Shown here one piece after another: positions 37,986 through 46,561 of a DNA stretch of 64,000 bases (position 1 is its first letter; each line of letters begins with the position of its first letter). The notes below the pieces were generated by a model. The model was not told the DNA's origin and made no database searches. It saw only the letters and a program-made list of their open reading frames with translations. This DNA is from Streptomyces diastatochromogenes. GTDB lineage: Bacteria; Actinomycetota; Actinomycetes; Streptomycetales; Streptomycetaceae. The translations under genes and the position numbers were made by a program. Location: the NCBI RefSeq assembly GCF_002242805.1, contig NZ_MCGQ01000010.1, positions 1 through 64,000 of the forward strand. The letters are read 5' to 3'.

Positions 37986-38005
37986 CGACACCTTCGGCGG
38001 TGCGC

Positions 38006-39574
38006 TCAGTCCAGGAACGCCGTCTCGATCCAGCGGCGCACCGCCCGCGGGCGCATCCGGTGCAACCGGTCGACGGTGTCGGCCACCTGCTGGTCGCCGC
38101 CGACCGACAGGAACTTCTCCCGCACCAGGTCGGCGTGGCCCGCCCGGGTCTCCGGACCGGCGGCGCCCACCGGGATCAGCCGGGTGCGGGAGACCGTACG
38201 GCCGTCCGTCAGCCGTACGGTGACCCGGGCGCCGGTGGCCTTGGTGGACCGGGAGAAGTCCCGGTCGTCGGCCTGCAACGCGCCGATCAGGTCCACGAGT
38301 TCGTCGCCGCCGAAGCCGCGCAGCCACGGCACGGCCAGCTCCCCCGCCTCCCGCACGGCCTCGCCGAACGGCGCGTCGGACAGGAACAGTTCGCGGGTCA
38401 TCTCCGTGTCGTGCTCCAGCCGGATCCGCTTGGCCAGCGCCCAGCGGTCGGGGTCGTCCAGATACGGCGCGGAGAAGTCGTCCACCGAGAACTCGCCGGT
38501 GAGCAGAGTGGTGGCCACGGGATAGGGCACGTCGAGAACCAGCGCGCCCAGCGGCGAGCCGGGCCCGGTGACGTACTGGGCGGCCCGCTCCCCCGCGAAC
38601 AGCGTGTACAGGGAGGCCTCGACGACCACTTCGGCCACGTCCTGCGGCCTGACCGGGCCGAGTTCCTTGTGGATCTCGGCGGCGCAGTCCACCGCGGCGT
38701 CGATGCCGGGCCCGCCGGGGTGCATCTTGAACGACAGCGTGTCGGTGTGCCAGCGGCGGCCCAGGCCCTTCGCCACGGCCTGCGGCAGCGGCACGGTCGC
38801 GAACCGGGCCAGGAAGCCGTCGCCGTGCTCCATGATGTCGGGCGCCCCGCGCAGCCCCGCGTAGGCCGCGTCGCAGGCGTCCATCGCGGTGCGCACCGGC
38901 GTGAAGGTGTTGAACAGCCGGGCGTCACTGGCGAGGAAGGCCCGCATCAGCGGCCAGTTGGGCATGGCGAAGGCCAGCCCGAAGGAGTTCTCGAAGAGGG
39001 CGGCGGAGGCCCGGTCGCAGTGCAGGCGGCCCGCGACCGCGCCGGCCAGGTGGGTGTGCACGGCGCTCTGTCCGCGCAGCGGTCCGAGGGTCGCGGAGGC
39101 GGTGATGCGGGCCGCGCACTCGTTGGCCGCGACCACCGCGGTGAGCAGCGAGAGCCCGTCCAGCCGGCGGGCGTAGGCGAAGGCGAGCGGGACCGCGACC
39201 GTGGAGTTGGACAGGTGCCCGGCGTACGCGGTGTCGTCCAGGTTCAACCAGGAGCCGAGCGCGGCGAAGACGCCCGCGGCCTGCCGCGGGTCGCGCTGCA
39301 TGGGGTGGCCGAAGGCGGCCACCAGCTTTCTGCCGAGGGGGTGCTGGAGACCGGCCCGGATGGAGGCGATCTGCGACAGCACCTGGCTCGCGGCGAGCTT
39401 CAGCACCCGGCACGGGATGTGCTGCGGGCGCAGCGTCGCGGCCCAGTGCGAGAGTTCGCGCAGCGGGGTGTCGACGGGCGTGCGGCCCCGGGCGGCCCGG
39501 GACAGGGTCTGTGCCTGCTCGGCCCAGTCGGCGCACAGGGCCCGGGCGACGCTCTCCCCGAGGACAGCGGTCAT
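38006..39574 (-). CDS. MmgE/PrpD-family lyase (VlmK-like role proposed)
   Basis: This 522-residue protein has the all-alpha start and mixed C-terminal domain of the MmgE/PrpD superfamily. It includes the conserved AYAGHLSNSTVAVPLAFAY and CAARITASATLGPLRGQSAVHTH regions of the substrate pocket. Family enzymes dehydrate or decarboxylate hydroxy acids. In valanimycin biosynthesis the homologous-family protein VlmK eliminates the phosphate placed by kinase VlmJ. Here a VlmJ-type kinase is two genes upstream, so the same dehydration is proposed. GGAAGG precedes ATG 39574. A strong hairpin separates it from the NTF2-like gene, so its level may be set separately. Confidence 0.85.
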   Translation of the reverse strand: MTAVLGESVARALCADWAEQAQTLSRAARGRTPVDTPLRELSHWAATLRPQHIPCRVLKLAASQVLSQIASIRAGLQHPLGRKLVAAFGHPMQRDPRQAAGVFAALGSWLNLDDTAYAGHLSNSTVAVPLAFAYARRLDGLSLLTAVVAANECAARITASATLGPLRGQSAVHTHLAGAVAGRLHCDRASAALFENSFGLAFAMPNWPLMRAFLASDARLFNTFTPVRTAMDACDAAYAGLRGAPDIMEHGDGFLARFATVPLPQAVAKGLGRRWHTDTLSFKMHPGGPGIDAAVDCAAEIHKELGPVRPQDVAEVVVEASLYTLFAGERAAQYVTGPGSPLGALVLDVPYPVATTLLTGEFSVDDFSAPYLDDPDRWALAKRIRLEHDTEMTRELFLSDAPFGEAVREAGELAVPWLRGFGGDELVDLIGALQADDRDFSRSTKATGARVTVRLTDGRTVSRTRLIPVGAAGPETRAGHADLVREKFLSVGGDQQVADTVDRLHRMRPRAVRRWIETAFLD

Positions 39575-39622
39575 GAGGCGGCTACCTTCCTTGCCGTGCG
39601 TGCGTCACGGGTGGGAACACGA

Positions 39623-39656
39623 CCGCGGGAGCACCGTCGCCCCGGTGCTCCCGCGG
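39623..39656 (-). terminator. Perfect hairpin between NTF2-like and PrpD-like genes
   Basis: CCGCGGGAGCACCG and CGGTGCTCCCGCGG form a 14-bp stem with a 6-base loop and no T run. It lies inside a presumed operon, so it may attenuate rather than end transcription. Confidence 0.6.
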
Positions 39657-39672
39657 TGTGTGGGGGTGGTGG

Positions 39673-40041
39673 TCAGGCGGCCGGCACCTTGTCGAGGAAG
39701 CCGTAGACGGCCTTGATCTTGCCCTCGGCGTCGGTGACGATCACGTCGAAACCGATCGCGATCGGCTCGGCACCCGGCTCGGTCACCAGGCCCCACTGGA
39801 AGCGGGCCTGGTCGTGGTGGGCGTCGACGGCGCCGTGCAGCTCGAAGCCGAGACCCTTGAACTGGTCGCGAGCGCCCGCCACCACGGCCGCGAAGCCCGC
39901 GTGACCCTCGACCGCCGCGAGCGGGTCGATATACGGGGCGTCGGCGGTGAACAGCTCGGCGATGGCCGCGGCGCGCTTGTCGGCGTCCGCCTCGTTCCAG
40001 ATGTCGAGGTAACGGGAGACGGTCGTGGTCAGGTCGCTCAT
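39673..40041 (-). CDS. SnoaL/NTF2-like small protein
   Basis: This 122-residue protein has the NTF2-like cone fold pattern (RYLDIWNEADADKRAAAIAELF, then APYIDPLAAVEGHAGF and a final VYGFLDKV). Such proteins act as cyclases, isomerases or binding proteins in many Streptomyces clusters; the nucleophile or base cannot be assigned. GAGGAG lies before ATG 40041. It stands between the kinase and lyase genes, 62 bp after the kinase, so it may help the last steps of the pathway. Confidence 0.85.
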   Translation of the reverse strand: MSDLTTTVSRYLDIWNEADADKRAAAIAELFTADAPYIDPLAAVEGHAGFAAVVAGARDQFKGLGFELHGAVDAHHDQARFQWGLVTEPGAEPIAIGFDVIVTDAEGKIKAVYGFLDKVPAA

Positions 40042-40103
40042 GCGGGCGTTCTCCTCTGTGACTTGCTTGACTTGTTCTTCTGACAGGTGGCTTCGTACGG
40101 GCT

Positions 40104-41054
40104 TCAGGGGGTGGCCGGCGCCCAGACCGGGAGGGCTCCCGGGAGCACCTCGAAGGTGGCCGAGGCGCCGATGCCGTGCTGGTACTCGCCGTCGTGCTCC
40201 AGCGGCAGCCGCCGGCCGTCGGTGCGCTCGACGGTGATCCGGCGGCCGCGCGCGTACACGGTCCCCGGGTGGTCCATGTGCGCGGCGCGCAGGGTCAGTC
40301 CGGGCACGTCGGCCGCGGCGATCTCGCCGCCGATGACACAGACGTCGAGCAGTCCGTCGTCGAGCAGCGAGTCCGGCAGCACCTGGAACCGGCCGCCGCG
40401 GTACCGGCCGCCGCCGACGTTGGCGAGGACCGTGGGGCCCTCGTGCACGACCCGGCCGTCGACGGTGACCCGGCCCGGGTACGGCACATAGCCGTCGGCC
40501 GTGTCCGCGAAGGCGCGGGCGTAGCGCTCCCGTCCGGTCAGGGGCAGCTCCCGGGCGGTGATCAGCGCGTCGGCGATCACGCCCGAACAGGCGCCCAGAT
40601 ACACGTAGTTGCGGGTCTCGGCGAGCCGCGCCAGGTCCAGGCGGCGCAGCCGAGCGCTGCCGCCGATGCCGTTGTCGGTCAGGATCGCCTTCAGGGACTC
40701 GCTCCAGGGCCGCTCGCCCCAGAGCATCTTGTAGCCGGAGTTCCCGGTGCCGCCGGGCACCACCGCGAGGGTGGCGTTCCCGGTGACGGGCACAAGGCCC
40801 TGTACGGCTTCGCGAACGGTCCCGTCGCCGCCGATGACGACGATCAGGTCGGGCGCCCCGGCGGGCCGCTGCAGCGCACGGCGCAAGGCGACGGTGGCGT
40901 CGCCCGGTCCGGTGGTGAGGTGCACCTCGGCACGTTCCAGGTACGAGGCGCACAACTGGCGTACCTCCTCGACCAGTTCGGGCGAGTGGCTGCCGGAAGC
41001 GGGGTTGCCCAGGACGAGTGCCCGGGTGGGAGCCGGGGCTGCGGTGTCTGCCAT
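40104..41054 (-). CDS. Diacylglycerol-kinase-family small-molecule kinase (VlmJ-like role proposed)
   Basis: This 316-residue protein has the DAGK/LCB5 fold with NPASGSHSPEL, the nucleotide-binding loop VVIGGDGTVREAV, PGGTGNSGY, and the C-terminal DDGLLDVCVIGG segment. Lipid kinases of this family rarely occur in antibiotic clusters. The valanimycin kinase VlmJ is a known exception: it phosphorylates the serine-derived hydroxyl before elimination by VlmK. The next-but-one gene here encodes a PrpD-family protein like VlmK. AAGGAG precedes ATG 41054. Three 11-bp-spaced heptamers lie 92-120 bp upstream. Confidence 0.87.
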   Translation of the reverse strand: MADTAAPAPTRALVLGNPASGSHSPELVEEVRQLCASYLERAEVHLTTGPGDATVALRRALQRPAGAPDLIVVIGGDGTVREAVQGLVPVTGNATLAVVPGGTGNSGYKMLWGERPWSESLKAILTDNGIGGSARLRRLDLARLAETRNYVYLGACSGVIADALITARELPLTGRERYARAFADTADGYVPYPGRVTVDGRVVHEGPTVLANVGGGRYRGGRFQVLPDSLLDDGLLDVCVIGGEIAAADVPGLTLRAAHMDHPGTVYARGRRITVERTDGRRLPLEHDGEYQHGIGASATFEVLPGALPVWAPATP

Positions 41055-41145
41055 GGGGGGCGTACTCCTTCGTCGGACGGCACCCGCGTGGACCGGGCCG
41101 GCTGTGCGCTCGGCGTCGCGGCGATCTCCACTGTGCCGGGGGGTG

Positions 41146-41174
41146 CTGTCACGGGGCTGACGTGGCGCTGACGC
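41146..41174 (-). promoter_or_regulatory. SARP-type direct repeats before the kinase operon
   Basis: CTGTCAC (41146), CTGACGT (41157) and CTGACGC (41168) are spaced exactly 11 bp. Read on the minus strand they are GTGACAG, ACGTCAG and GCGTCAG, pointing to the kinase gene. Confidence 0.6.
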
Positions 41175-41246
41175 GACGGCGAGGGGCGGGAACGCGAACG
41201 TCCGGCCCCTTGCTACGGGGGGCCGGACGTCGGGTGCGCGGCGGGT

Positions 41247-41348
41247 GCCACCCCTCGGCGGTGTCGCTCCTCGACGGGTGTCACTCCTCGACGGGTGTCA
41301 CGCCTCGACGGGTCTGGACTCCTTGACGGGTCTCACTCCTTGGCAAAG
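41247..41348. repeat. 17-bp tandem repeat, about six units
   Basis: Units such as TCACTCCTCGACGGGTG repeat at 41264, 41281 and 41298. A diverged copy precedes them and an 18-bp copy starts at 41315. The last partial unit runs into the 3' end and stop codon of the hydrolase gene. The length is not a multiple of three and the array is outside any other gene. Confidence 0.8.
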
Positions 41349-42163
41349 GCCAGCAGGTCCGCGTTGAGGCGGTCCGCGTGGGTCGCGAACAGCCCGTGCG
41401 CGGCGCCCTCGTAGGTGAGGAACGTGCTGCCGGGTATCAGCCCGGCGGTGCGCGGCCCGCACAGCGGGTACGGCGCCGCCAGGTCGGCGGTCCCGTGGAT
41501 CACCAGGGTGGGCACCGGGACCGCGGCCGTCTCCGCGCGCTGGTCGGTGGTGAACAGCGTGCGGTAGATCTCGGTCCCGGCTCTCGGCGAGGTGTTCAGA
41601 CACATGCCGATCAGCCAGCCGGCCAGCTGCTCGGAGAGCGGCAGGTTCTCCGGGTCCGGCTCCGGGCCCGCGAAGAACGGCCAGGTCAGCGCCTCCAGCC
41701 AGGCGGCCCGGTCGGTCCGGATGGCTTGTTCCACCTGGTCGAAGAGCCCGGGTTCCAGTCCGTCGGGGTTGTCCGGGGCGCGCAGCAGGAACGGCGTCGT
41801 CGAGGCGACCAGGGCCAGCCTGGCCACCCGGGCCGTGCCGTACCGGTGCAGGTAGCGCACGCACTCCCCGCCGCCCACCGCGTAGCCGACCAGCACGGCG
41901 TCCCTCAGGTCGAGGTGGTCGAGCAGGTCGGCGAGGTCGCCGGCCAGGGTGTCGTAGTCGTATCCGGACCAGGGGATGTCCGAACGGCCGCTGCCGCGCC
42001 GGTCGTAGGTGATGCAGCGCAGCCCGTTCCCGGCGAGGAACGGCGCCTGGAACTCCCACATGCGTGAGTCCGCCATGGCCGCGCCCAGCAGGACGACGGG
42101 CCGTCCGTCGCCCCAGTCGCTGTAGTGCAGCCGGGTCCCGTCCCGGGTGGTGAGGTACGGCAT
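41333..42163 (-). CDS. Alpha/beta hydrolase of the chloroperoxidase group, nucleophile Ser replaced by Ala
   Basis: This 276-residue protein has the family opening (TTRDGTRLHYSDWGDGRPVVLL), the oxyanion region and RRGSGRSD. The nucleophile elbow, normally GFSMGGGE, reads GYAVGGGE, so the catalytic serine is alanine. Acid Asp (HGTADLAAP) and His (GAAHGLFATH) remain. It cannot work as an ordinary serine esterase. It may be a scaffold, a lyase, a cyclase or a water-dependent enzyme. AGGAGG precedes ATG 42163. It follows the MFS gene (55 bp) inside the biosynthetic cluster. Confidence 0.85.
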   Translation of the reverse strand: MPYLTTRDGTRLHYSDWGDGRPVVLLGAAMADSRMWEFQAPFLAGNGLRCITYDRRGSGRSDIPWSGYDYDTLAGDLADLLDHLDLRDAVLVGYAVGGGECVRYLHRYGTARVARLALVASTTPFLLRAPDNPDGLEPGLFDQVEQAIRTDRAAWLEALTWPFFAGPEPDPENLPLSEQLAGWLIGMCLNTSPRAGTEIYRTLFTTDQRAETAAVPVPTLVIHGTADLAAPYPLCGPRTAGLIPGSTFLTYEGAAHGLFATHADRLNADLLAFAKE

Positions 42164-42218
42164 CCCTTCTTGCCTCCTTTCCTGTGGTCGGGGGTTCTTC
42201 CGTCGGGGTGCGGGACGT

Positions 42219-43691
42219 TCACTTCCGGGCGGTGCGGCCCGGGGCCGCGAGGATCAGCAGGGAGGCGAGCACCCCCAGGCAGACGAGCGGGATCAGGGTG
42301 ACGGCGAACGCGTGCGGGTAGGCGTCGGCCTTGCCGCCGGCGTCCGCGAGTGCCGGGAAGAAGACCGTGCCGGCGATCGCCACACCGACGGCGGCCCCGC
42401 CCTCCTGAGCGGTGTTCAGCAGCCCCGAGGCGGCGGCCGCGTGCTCGGGGACCGCGCCGCCCAGCACCAGGTTGGTCAGCGGGCCGGTGGTCAGGCCCAT
42501 GCCGAGCCCGGCGACCAGCAGGACGGGCAGCAGCCACAGCACATGGCCGCTCAGGTCCAGGCCCCGTGCCGTCAGAGCGATCGCGGTGTAGCCGACGGCC
42601 AGCACCAGCGGGCCGACCGCGACCCGGCGGGCGGTCACCGAGGCGGCGAACCGGGCCGAGACGATGGAGGCCCCGAAATAGCCCGCGCCCAGCGCCAGGA
42701 ACATCAGCCCGGACTCCAGCGGGCTCAGGCCCCGGCCCAGTTGCAGGTAGAGGGCGAGGGTGAAGAAGAAGGAGCCCATGGCGAGGAAGTAGACGACCGT
42801 GGCGGCCAGACCGACCGAGAACAGCCGGGAGCGGAACATCCCCGGCTCGATCAGCGGCCCGCGTCCGGCGGCGGCCCTGCGGCGCAGGTGCCAGACGGTC
42901 ACGGCCAGCAGGACGGCCGCCCCGGCGAGCGCCTCCCACACCCACACCGGCCAGTCGCGCTCCTGTCCTTCGAGCAGCGCGAACACCAGCAGGCCCAGGG
43001 TCGCCGTGACCAGCAGGGCGCCCGCCAGGTCGAGCCGGGTGCCGCCCTGGCCCCGGGACTCGGGGATCGTACGGCGGGTGCAGGCGAGGGAGACCAGGCA
43101 CAGCGGGACGTTGATCAGGAAGATCGTGCGCCAGCTCAGGCCGGCCACGTCGACCGAGATCAGCGCGCCGCCGATGAACTGGCCGAAGACTCCCGCGAGT
43201 CCGATGACCAGGCCATAGACGTTGAAGGCGCGGTCGCGGGCCTCGCCCGTGTATACCGTGCCGATGATCCCCAGCACCTGCGGCACCATCAGCGCGGCGG
43301 ACGCGCCCTGGGCGATCCGGGCCACGATCAGAACGGTCACCGAGGGCGCGAAGCTGCACGCGGCCGAGGCCACCATGAACAGCGCCATGCCGAGGGCGAA
43401 CATCCGCCGGCGGCCGTAGAGGTCGCCGAGCCGGCCGCCGGTGATCAGGCCCGAGGTGAAGGCCACGCCGTAGCCGACGACGATCATCTGGGCCTGGGCG
43501 GCGGTGGCGTGCAGGTCGGCCTTGATGGCGGGGACGGCCACGTTGGCGATGAAGAAGTCCAGCACCGTGATGAACGTCCCGACGAGGACCACCAGGAGGG
43601 CACCGGCGGAGGGGGCGGCAGCCGGTGCGCCCGCGGGGATCGTCCTCTCACGCCCCTCCACCGCGACTTCCGGGCTTGCTTCAGAAGTCAT
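42219..43691 (-). CDS. DHA2-family MFS drug exporter 1
   Basis: This 490-residue, 14-helix exporter has the family motifs GGRLGDLYGRRRMF (motif A) and a long middle loop. It is a sister of the exporter at 46751-48223, with the same length and similar segments (FGQFIGGALI, AAAASGLLNTAQE). ATG 43691 is preceded by GGAG. Each exporter is paired with a P450, which suggests duplication of an exporter-P450 unit. It probably exports the cluster product or gives self-resistance. Confidence 0.9.
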   Translation of the reverse strand: MTSEASPEVAVEGRERTIPAGAPAAAPSAGALLVVLVGTFITVLDFFIANVAVPAIKADLHATAAQAQMIVVGYGVAFTSGLITGGRLGDLYGRRRMFALGMALFMVASAACSFAPSVTVLIVARIAQGASAALMVPQVLGIIGTVYTGEARDRAFNVYGLVIGLAGVFGQFIGGALISVDVAGLSWRTIFLINVPLCLVSLACTRRTIPESRGQGGTRLDLAGALLVTATLGLLVFALLEGQERDWPVWVWEALAGAAVLLAVTVWHLRRRAAAGRGPLIEPGMFRSRLFSVGLAATVVYFLAMGSFFFTLALYLQLGRGLSPLESGLMFLALGAGYFGASIVSARFAASVTARRVAVGPLVLAVGYTAIALTARGLDLSGHVLWLLPVLLVAGLGMGLTTGPLTNLVLGGAVPEHAAAASGLLNTAQEGGAAVGVAIAGTVFFPALADAGGKADAYPHAFAVTLIPLVCLGVLASLLILAAPGRTARK

Positions 43692-43757
43692 GACGACTCC
43701 GTTTCCTATTCCTTGATCTTGCACTGTGGGTTGTCCGGTGCACCGGGATTCCTCCGG

Positions 43758-44966
43758 TCACCAGGTCACGGGAAGACGGGTCACCCCGTGGAAGACCGTC
43801 CCGCGGCGGAACAGCGTGCGCGGGTCGGCCGCGAGGCGGAGGTTCGGGAAGCGGCGCAGCAGGGAGCGCAGGGCCAGCTCCATTTCGAGCCGGGCCAGCG
43901 GGGCGCCCTGGCAGTAGTGCGGGCCGAAGCCCCACTGCAGATGGCCGCTGGTGTCGCGGTGCGGGTCGAGGCGGTGCGGGCAGGCGAAGACGGACTCGTC
44001 GTGGTTGCCGGCGGGCACCGAGATGACGACGGCGTCGCCCTTCTCGATCGTCACGCCGCCGAGTTCCATGTCCTCGGTCGCGAGGCGGACCATGGCGTCC
44101 TGGGAGATGGACCAGTAACGCATCGATTCTTCGAGGAAGTTGAGAATGAGCGCGCCGTCGTCGGCGGCGACCTGGGCCCGCAGTTCGTCGTCGCGCAGCA
44201 GGGCGAGGACGTTCAGGGCGATCTGGTTGGTGGTGGTCTCGTGGCCGGCGACCAGGACGAGGCGGGCGATGCCGACGAGTTCGTCCAGGGTGAGGTCACC
44301 GGTCGCGTGGTGGTTGACGGCGAGCCTGCTGATCAGGTCGTCCCCGGGGTCGGTGAGCTTGCGCAGCGCCAGCTTGGCGAGGTACTCGGACATCTCGACG
44401 AAGGCGGCCTGGGCGACGGCCGGGTCCTCCTGGGAGATGATGACGCGGGTCTTCTCGATGAAGAACGGGGAGTCCTCCTCCGGGACGCCCAGTAATCGCG
44501 CGATGACGAGGGTGGGCAGTGCCCGGGAGAAGACGGCGTGCAGGTCGGCCGGCTGGGGCTGGGCGGCCAGTTCGTCCAGCAGCTCGTCCACCAGCCGCTG
44601 GACCGGCTCGCGCAGCCGCTTGACGCGGCGGTAGGTGAACTCGGTCTGGATCATGCCGCGCAGCCGCGCGTGCTCGGGGTCGTCCAGGCGGAGGAACGAG
44701 CTGGGGTTGCCCCCGGGCGGCACCTGGATGCGCACGGGGGCGCCGGGTAAGGTCTCGTCGGCGCTCAGCCGCGGGTCGGCCAGGGCCTGGCGCACGTCGG
44801 CGTACCGGGTCACCAGCCAGGCCAGTCGTGACTCCGCCGCTCCCGCCGGGATGCGCACCGCGCAGGGGGGTGCCTTGCGCAACTCGGCCAGCAGGGGCGG
44901 CGGGTCGCCGTCCTCGGTCCGGGCGAAGGGCCAGTCCAGGATGTCGGTGTGGTCCGCGAGTGACAT
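43758..44966 (-). CDS. Cytochrome P450 A
   Basis: This 402-residue soluble bacterial P450 has the I-helix oxygen-binding motif VLVAGHETTTNQ, ExxR in EESMRYW and the heme cysteine in WGFGPHYCQGAPLAR. The start at 44966 follows GGAGG. It carries an in-frame TTA codon (44493-44495, in ARLLGV), so it depends on the bldA tRNA. It is a close sister of the P450 at 45315-46508 (shared RYWSISQD and DDLISRLA). It probably oxidises the alkyl chain of the product. Two arrays of 11-bp-spaced repeats lie upstream. Confidence 0.92.
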   Translation of the reverse strand: MSLADHTDILDWPFARTEDGDPPPLLAELRKAPPCAVRIPAGAAESRLAWLVTRYADVRQALADPRLSADETLPGAPVRIQVPPGGNPSSFLRLDDPEHARLRGMIQTEFTYRRVKRLREPVQRLVDELLDELAAQPQPADLHAVFSRALPTLVIARLLGVPEEDSPFFIEKTRVIISQEDPAVAQAAFVEMSEYLAKLALRKLTDPGDDLISRLAVNHHATGDLTLDELVGIARLVLVAGHETTTNQIALNVLALLRDDELRAQVAADDGALILNFLEESMRYWSISQDAMVRLATEDMELGGVTIEKGDAVVISVPAGNHDESVFACPHRLDPHRDTSGHLQWGFGPHYCQGAPLARLEMELALRSLLRRFPNLRLAADPRTLFRRGTVFHGVTRLPVTW

Positions 44967-45128
44967 GTTCGTCCTCCGTGATCGGGGGGCAAAGGTGATC
45001 CTCGGCACCGACTCTCTTTCTGCGTGGGTCACGGTGAAGGGGGCCTGGGCGGCACGACGTCGGAGTAGAAGAGGAATCTTTACCTCCGAGTTGCGCGCGG
45101 ACGCCGTACGCCACCTTCGCGCAGTGCC

Positions 45129-45157
45129 CTGACACCGCGCTGACACAGCGCTGACAC
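45129..45157 (-). promoter_or_regulatory. SARP-type array, three identical heptamers
   Basis: CTGACAC occurs at 45129, 45140 and 45151, exact 11-bp spacing. It reads GTGTCAG towards P450 A, 163 bp before its start codon. Confidence 0.7.
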
Positions 45158-45214
45158 GGGTCCCCGCAAGGGCCCGTGTGAGTCGGTGGTGAGTAATGAC
45201 TTTGCCAAGGAGGA

Positions 45215-45243
45215 CTGACCCGATGCTGACCGGAGGCTGACGA
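45215..45243 (-). promoter_or_regulatory. Second SARP-type array upstream of P450 A
   Basis: CTGACCC (45215), CTGACCG (45226) and CTGACGA (45237) are again spaced exactly 11 bp, in the same direction as the first array 86 bp away. Confidence 0.6.
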
Positions 45244-45266
45244 AGGCGGGCAGTCGGCGGGGGGCG

Positions 45267-45289
45267 GGGCCGTGGTGGGGGCACGGCCC
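45267..45289 (-). terminator. Hairpin after P450 B
   Basis: GGGCCGTG and CACGGCCC form an 8-bp stem with a 7-base loop, 26 bases beyond the P450 B stop. Confidence 0.5.
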
Positions 45290-45314
45290 TCCTGTCACCC
45301 GGGGGGTGCGGCCG

Positions 45315-46508
45315 TCACCAGGTGACGGGGAGTTCCTCCAGGCCGTACACGAGGGTGTTCTCGCGGAAGCGCACGTCGTCGACGGGGACGGCCAGGCGGA
45401 GCCCGGGGAAGCGGGCGAAGAGGAGGCTCAGGCACACCTCCAGCTCCATGCGGGCCAGCGAGGCGCCGGGGCACAGGTGCGCGCCGAAGCCGAAGGCGAG
45501 GTGGCCGGAGGCGTTGCGGTGGATGTCGAGGCGGTCCGGGTCGGGGTAGACCGACTCGTCGTGGTTGGCACCGGGGATCGCCACGATCACGCCCTCGCCC
45601 TTGCGGATGTGCGCCCCGCTCAGCTCGACGTCGGCCACCGCGGCCCGCACCTGGTTGTCCTGCGAGATGGACCAGTAGCGCAGCAGTTCCTCGACCGCCG
45701 GCTTGAACAGGGCGGGGTCGGCGCGGAGTTCGGCCAGCTGGGCCGGATCGCGCAGCAGGCTGAGGACGCTCAGGCTGATCTGGTGGGCCGAGGTCTCGTG
45801 CCCGGCGACCAGGAAGAACCGGGCCATGGCGACGAGTTCCTGGTGGCTCAGCTCGCCGGACGCCACGTAGCGGGTGGCCAGCCGGCTGATCAGGTCGTCC
45901 TGCGGGTCGGCGGTGCGCTGGGCGGCCAGCCGGTCCAGGAACCGGGTCATCTCCACGAACGCGCCGTACGTCTCCTCGGGCGTCGCGTCCTGGGAGAGGA
46001 TGACCTGGCTCTGCTCGGTGAACGTCGCCTCGTCCTCCTCCGGGACGCCGAGCATGCGGGCGATCACCAGCGACGGCAGCCGGACGGCGAAGTGCTCCAC
46101 CAGGTCGACCGGGTTCGGGCCCTTCTCCAGCTCGTCGAGCAGCTGCCCGACGAGGAGTTCGACCTCGGGGCGCAGGGCGCGGGTGCGGCGGGCGGTGAAC
46201 TCGGTCATCGCCATGCGGCGCAGCCGGCCGTGCTCGGGGTCGTCCATGCGGTTGAACGACATCACGCCGGGCTCCGGTGGCAGCTGGATCCGGATCGGGA
46301 AGCCGGGCTGCTGGTCGTCGGCGCTGAAGCGGTTGTCGTTGAGCACCTGGCGGACGTCCGCGTGCCGGGTGACCAGCCAGGCCTCGCCGCCGCGTATGCG
46401 CACGCGCACCGGTGGCTCCTTGCGCAGGCCCGCGTACGCGTCCGGTGGCGCGTAGGGGCAGGAACGGGCCATGGGCCACTCGGGCAGCTGCTGCTCGCAT
46501 TCGGACAT
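45315..46508 (-). CDS. Cytochrome P450 B
   Basis: This 397-residue P450 has the I-helix FLVAGHETSAHQ, ExxR in EELLRYW and the heme cysteine in FGFGAHLCPGASLAR. It is a sister of P450 A next door, sharing RYWSISQD, DDLISRLA and the final LPVTW. Both have the NHDESV segment before the heme loop. Each may hydroxylate or desaturate a different carbon of the PKS-derived chain. A four-unit array of CTGA(C/T) repeats precedes it at 46562-46603, so its promoter appears to be its own. Confidence 0.92.
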   Translation of the reverse strand: MSECEQQLPEWPMARSCPYAPPDAYAGLRKEPPVRVRIRGGEAWLVTRHADVRQVLNDNRFSADDQQPGFPIRIQLPPEPGVMSFNRMDDPEHGRLRRMAMTEFTARRTRALRPEVELLVGQLLDELEKGPNPVDLVEHFAVRLPSLVIARMLGVPEEDEATFTEQSQVILSQDATPEETYGAFVEMTRFLDRLAAQRTADPQDDLISRLATRYVASGELSHQELVAMARFFLVAGHETSAHQISLSVLSLLRDPAQLAELRADPALFKPAVEELLRYWSISQDNQVRAAVADVELSGAHIRKGEGVIVAIPGANHDESVYPDPDRLDIHRNASGHLAFGFGAHLCPGASLARMELEVCLSLLFARFPGLRLAVPVDDVRFRENTLVYGLEELPVTW

Positions 46509-46561
46509 GGGGATTCCCTCCGTTGGCTGGTTTCCAGTGGGCTTCCAGCGTTGGAGACATC

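Larger units (their letters stand above)
44967..45314. other. Intergenic region with two regulatory arrays
   Basis: This 348-bp region upstream of P450 A holds no gene. It contains two sets of three CTGAC heptamers and the hairpin that follows P450 B, each listed separately. A GTGAAGG-containing stretch near 45036 is not followed by a reading frame. Confidence 0.5.

Noticed and set aside
41264..41348. CRISPR array
   Set aside because: The 17-bp units are directly joined without spacers, and no cas genes are near. It is a simple tandem repeat.
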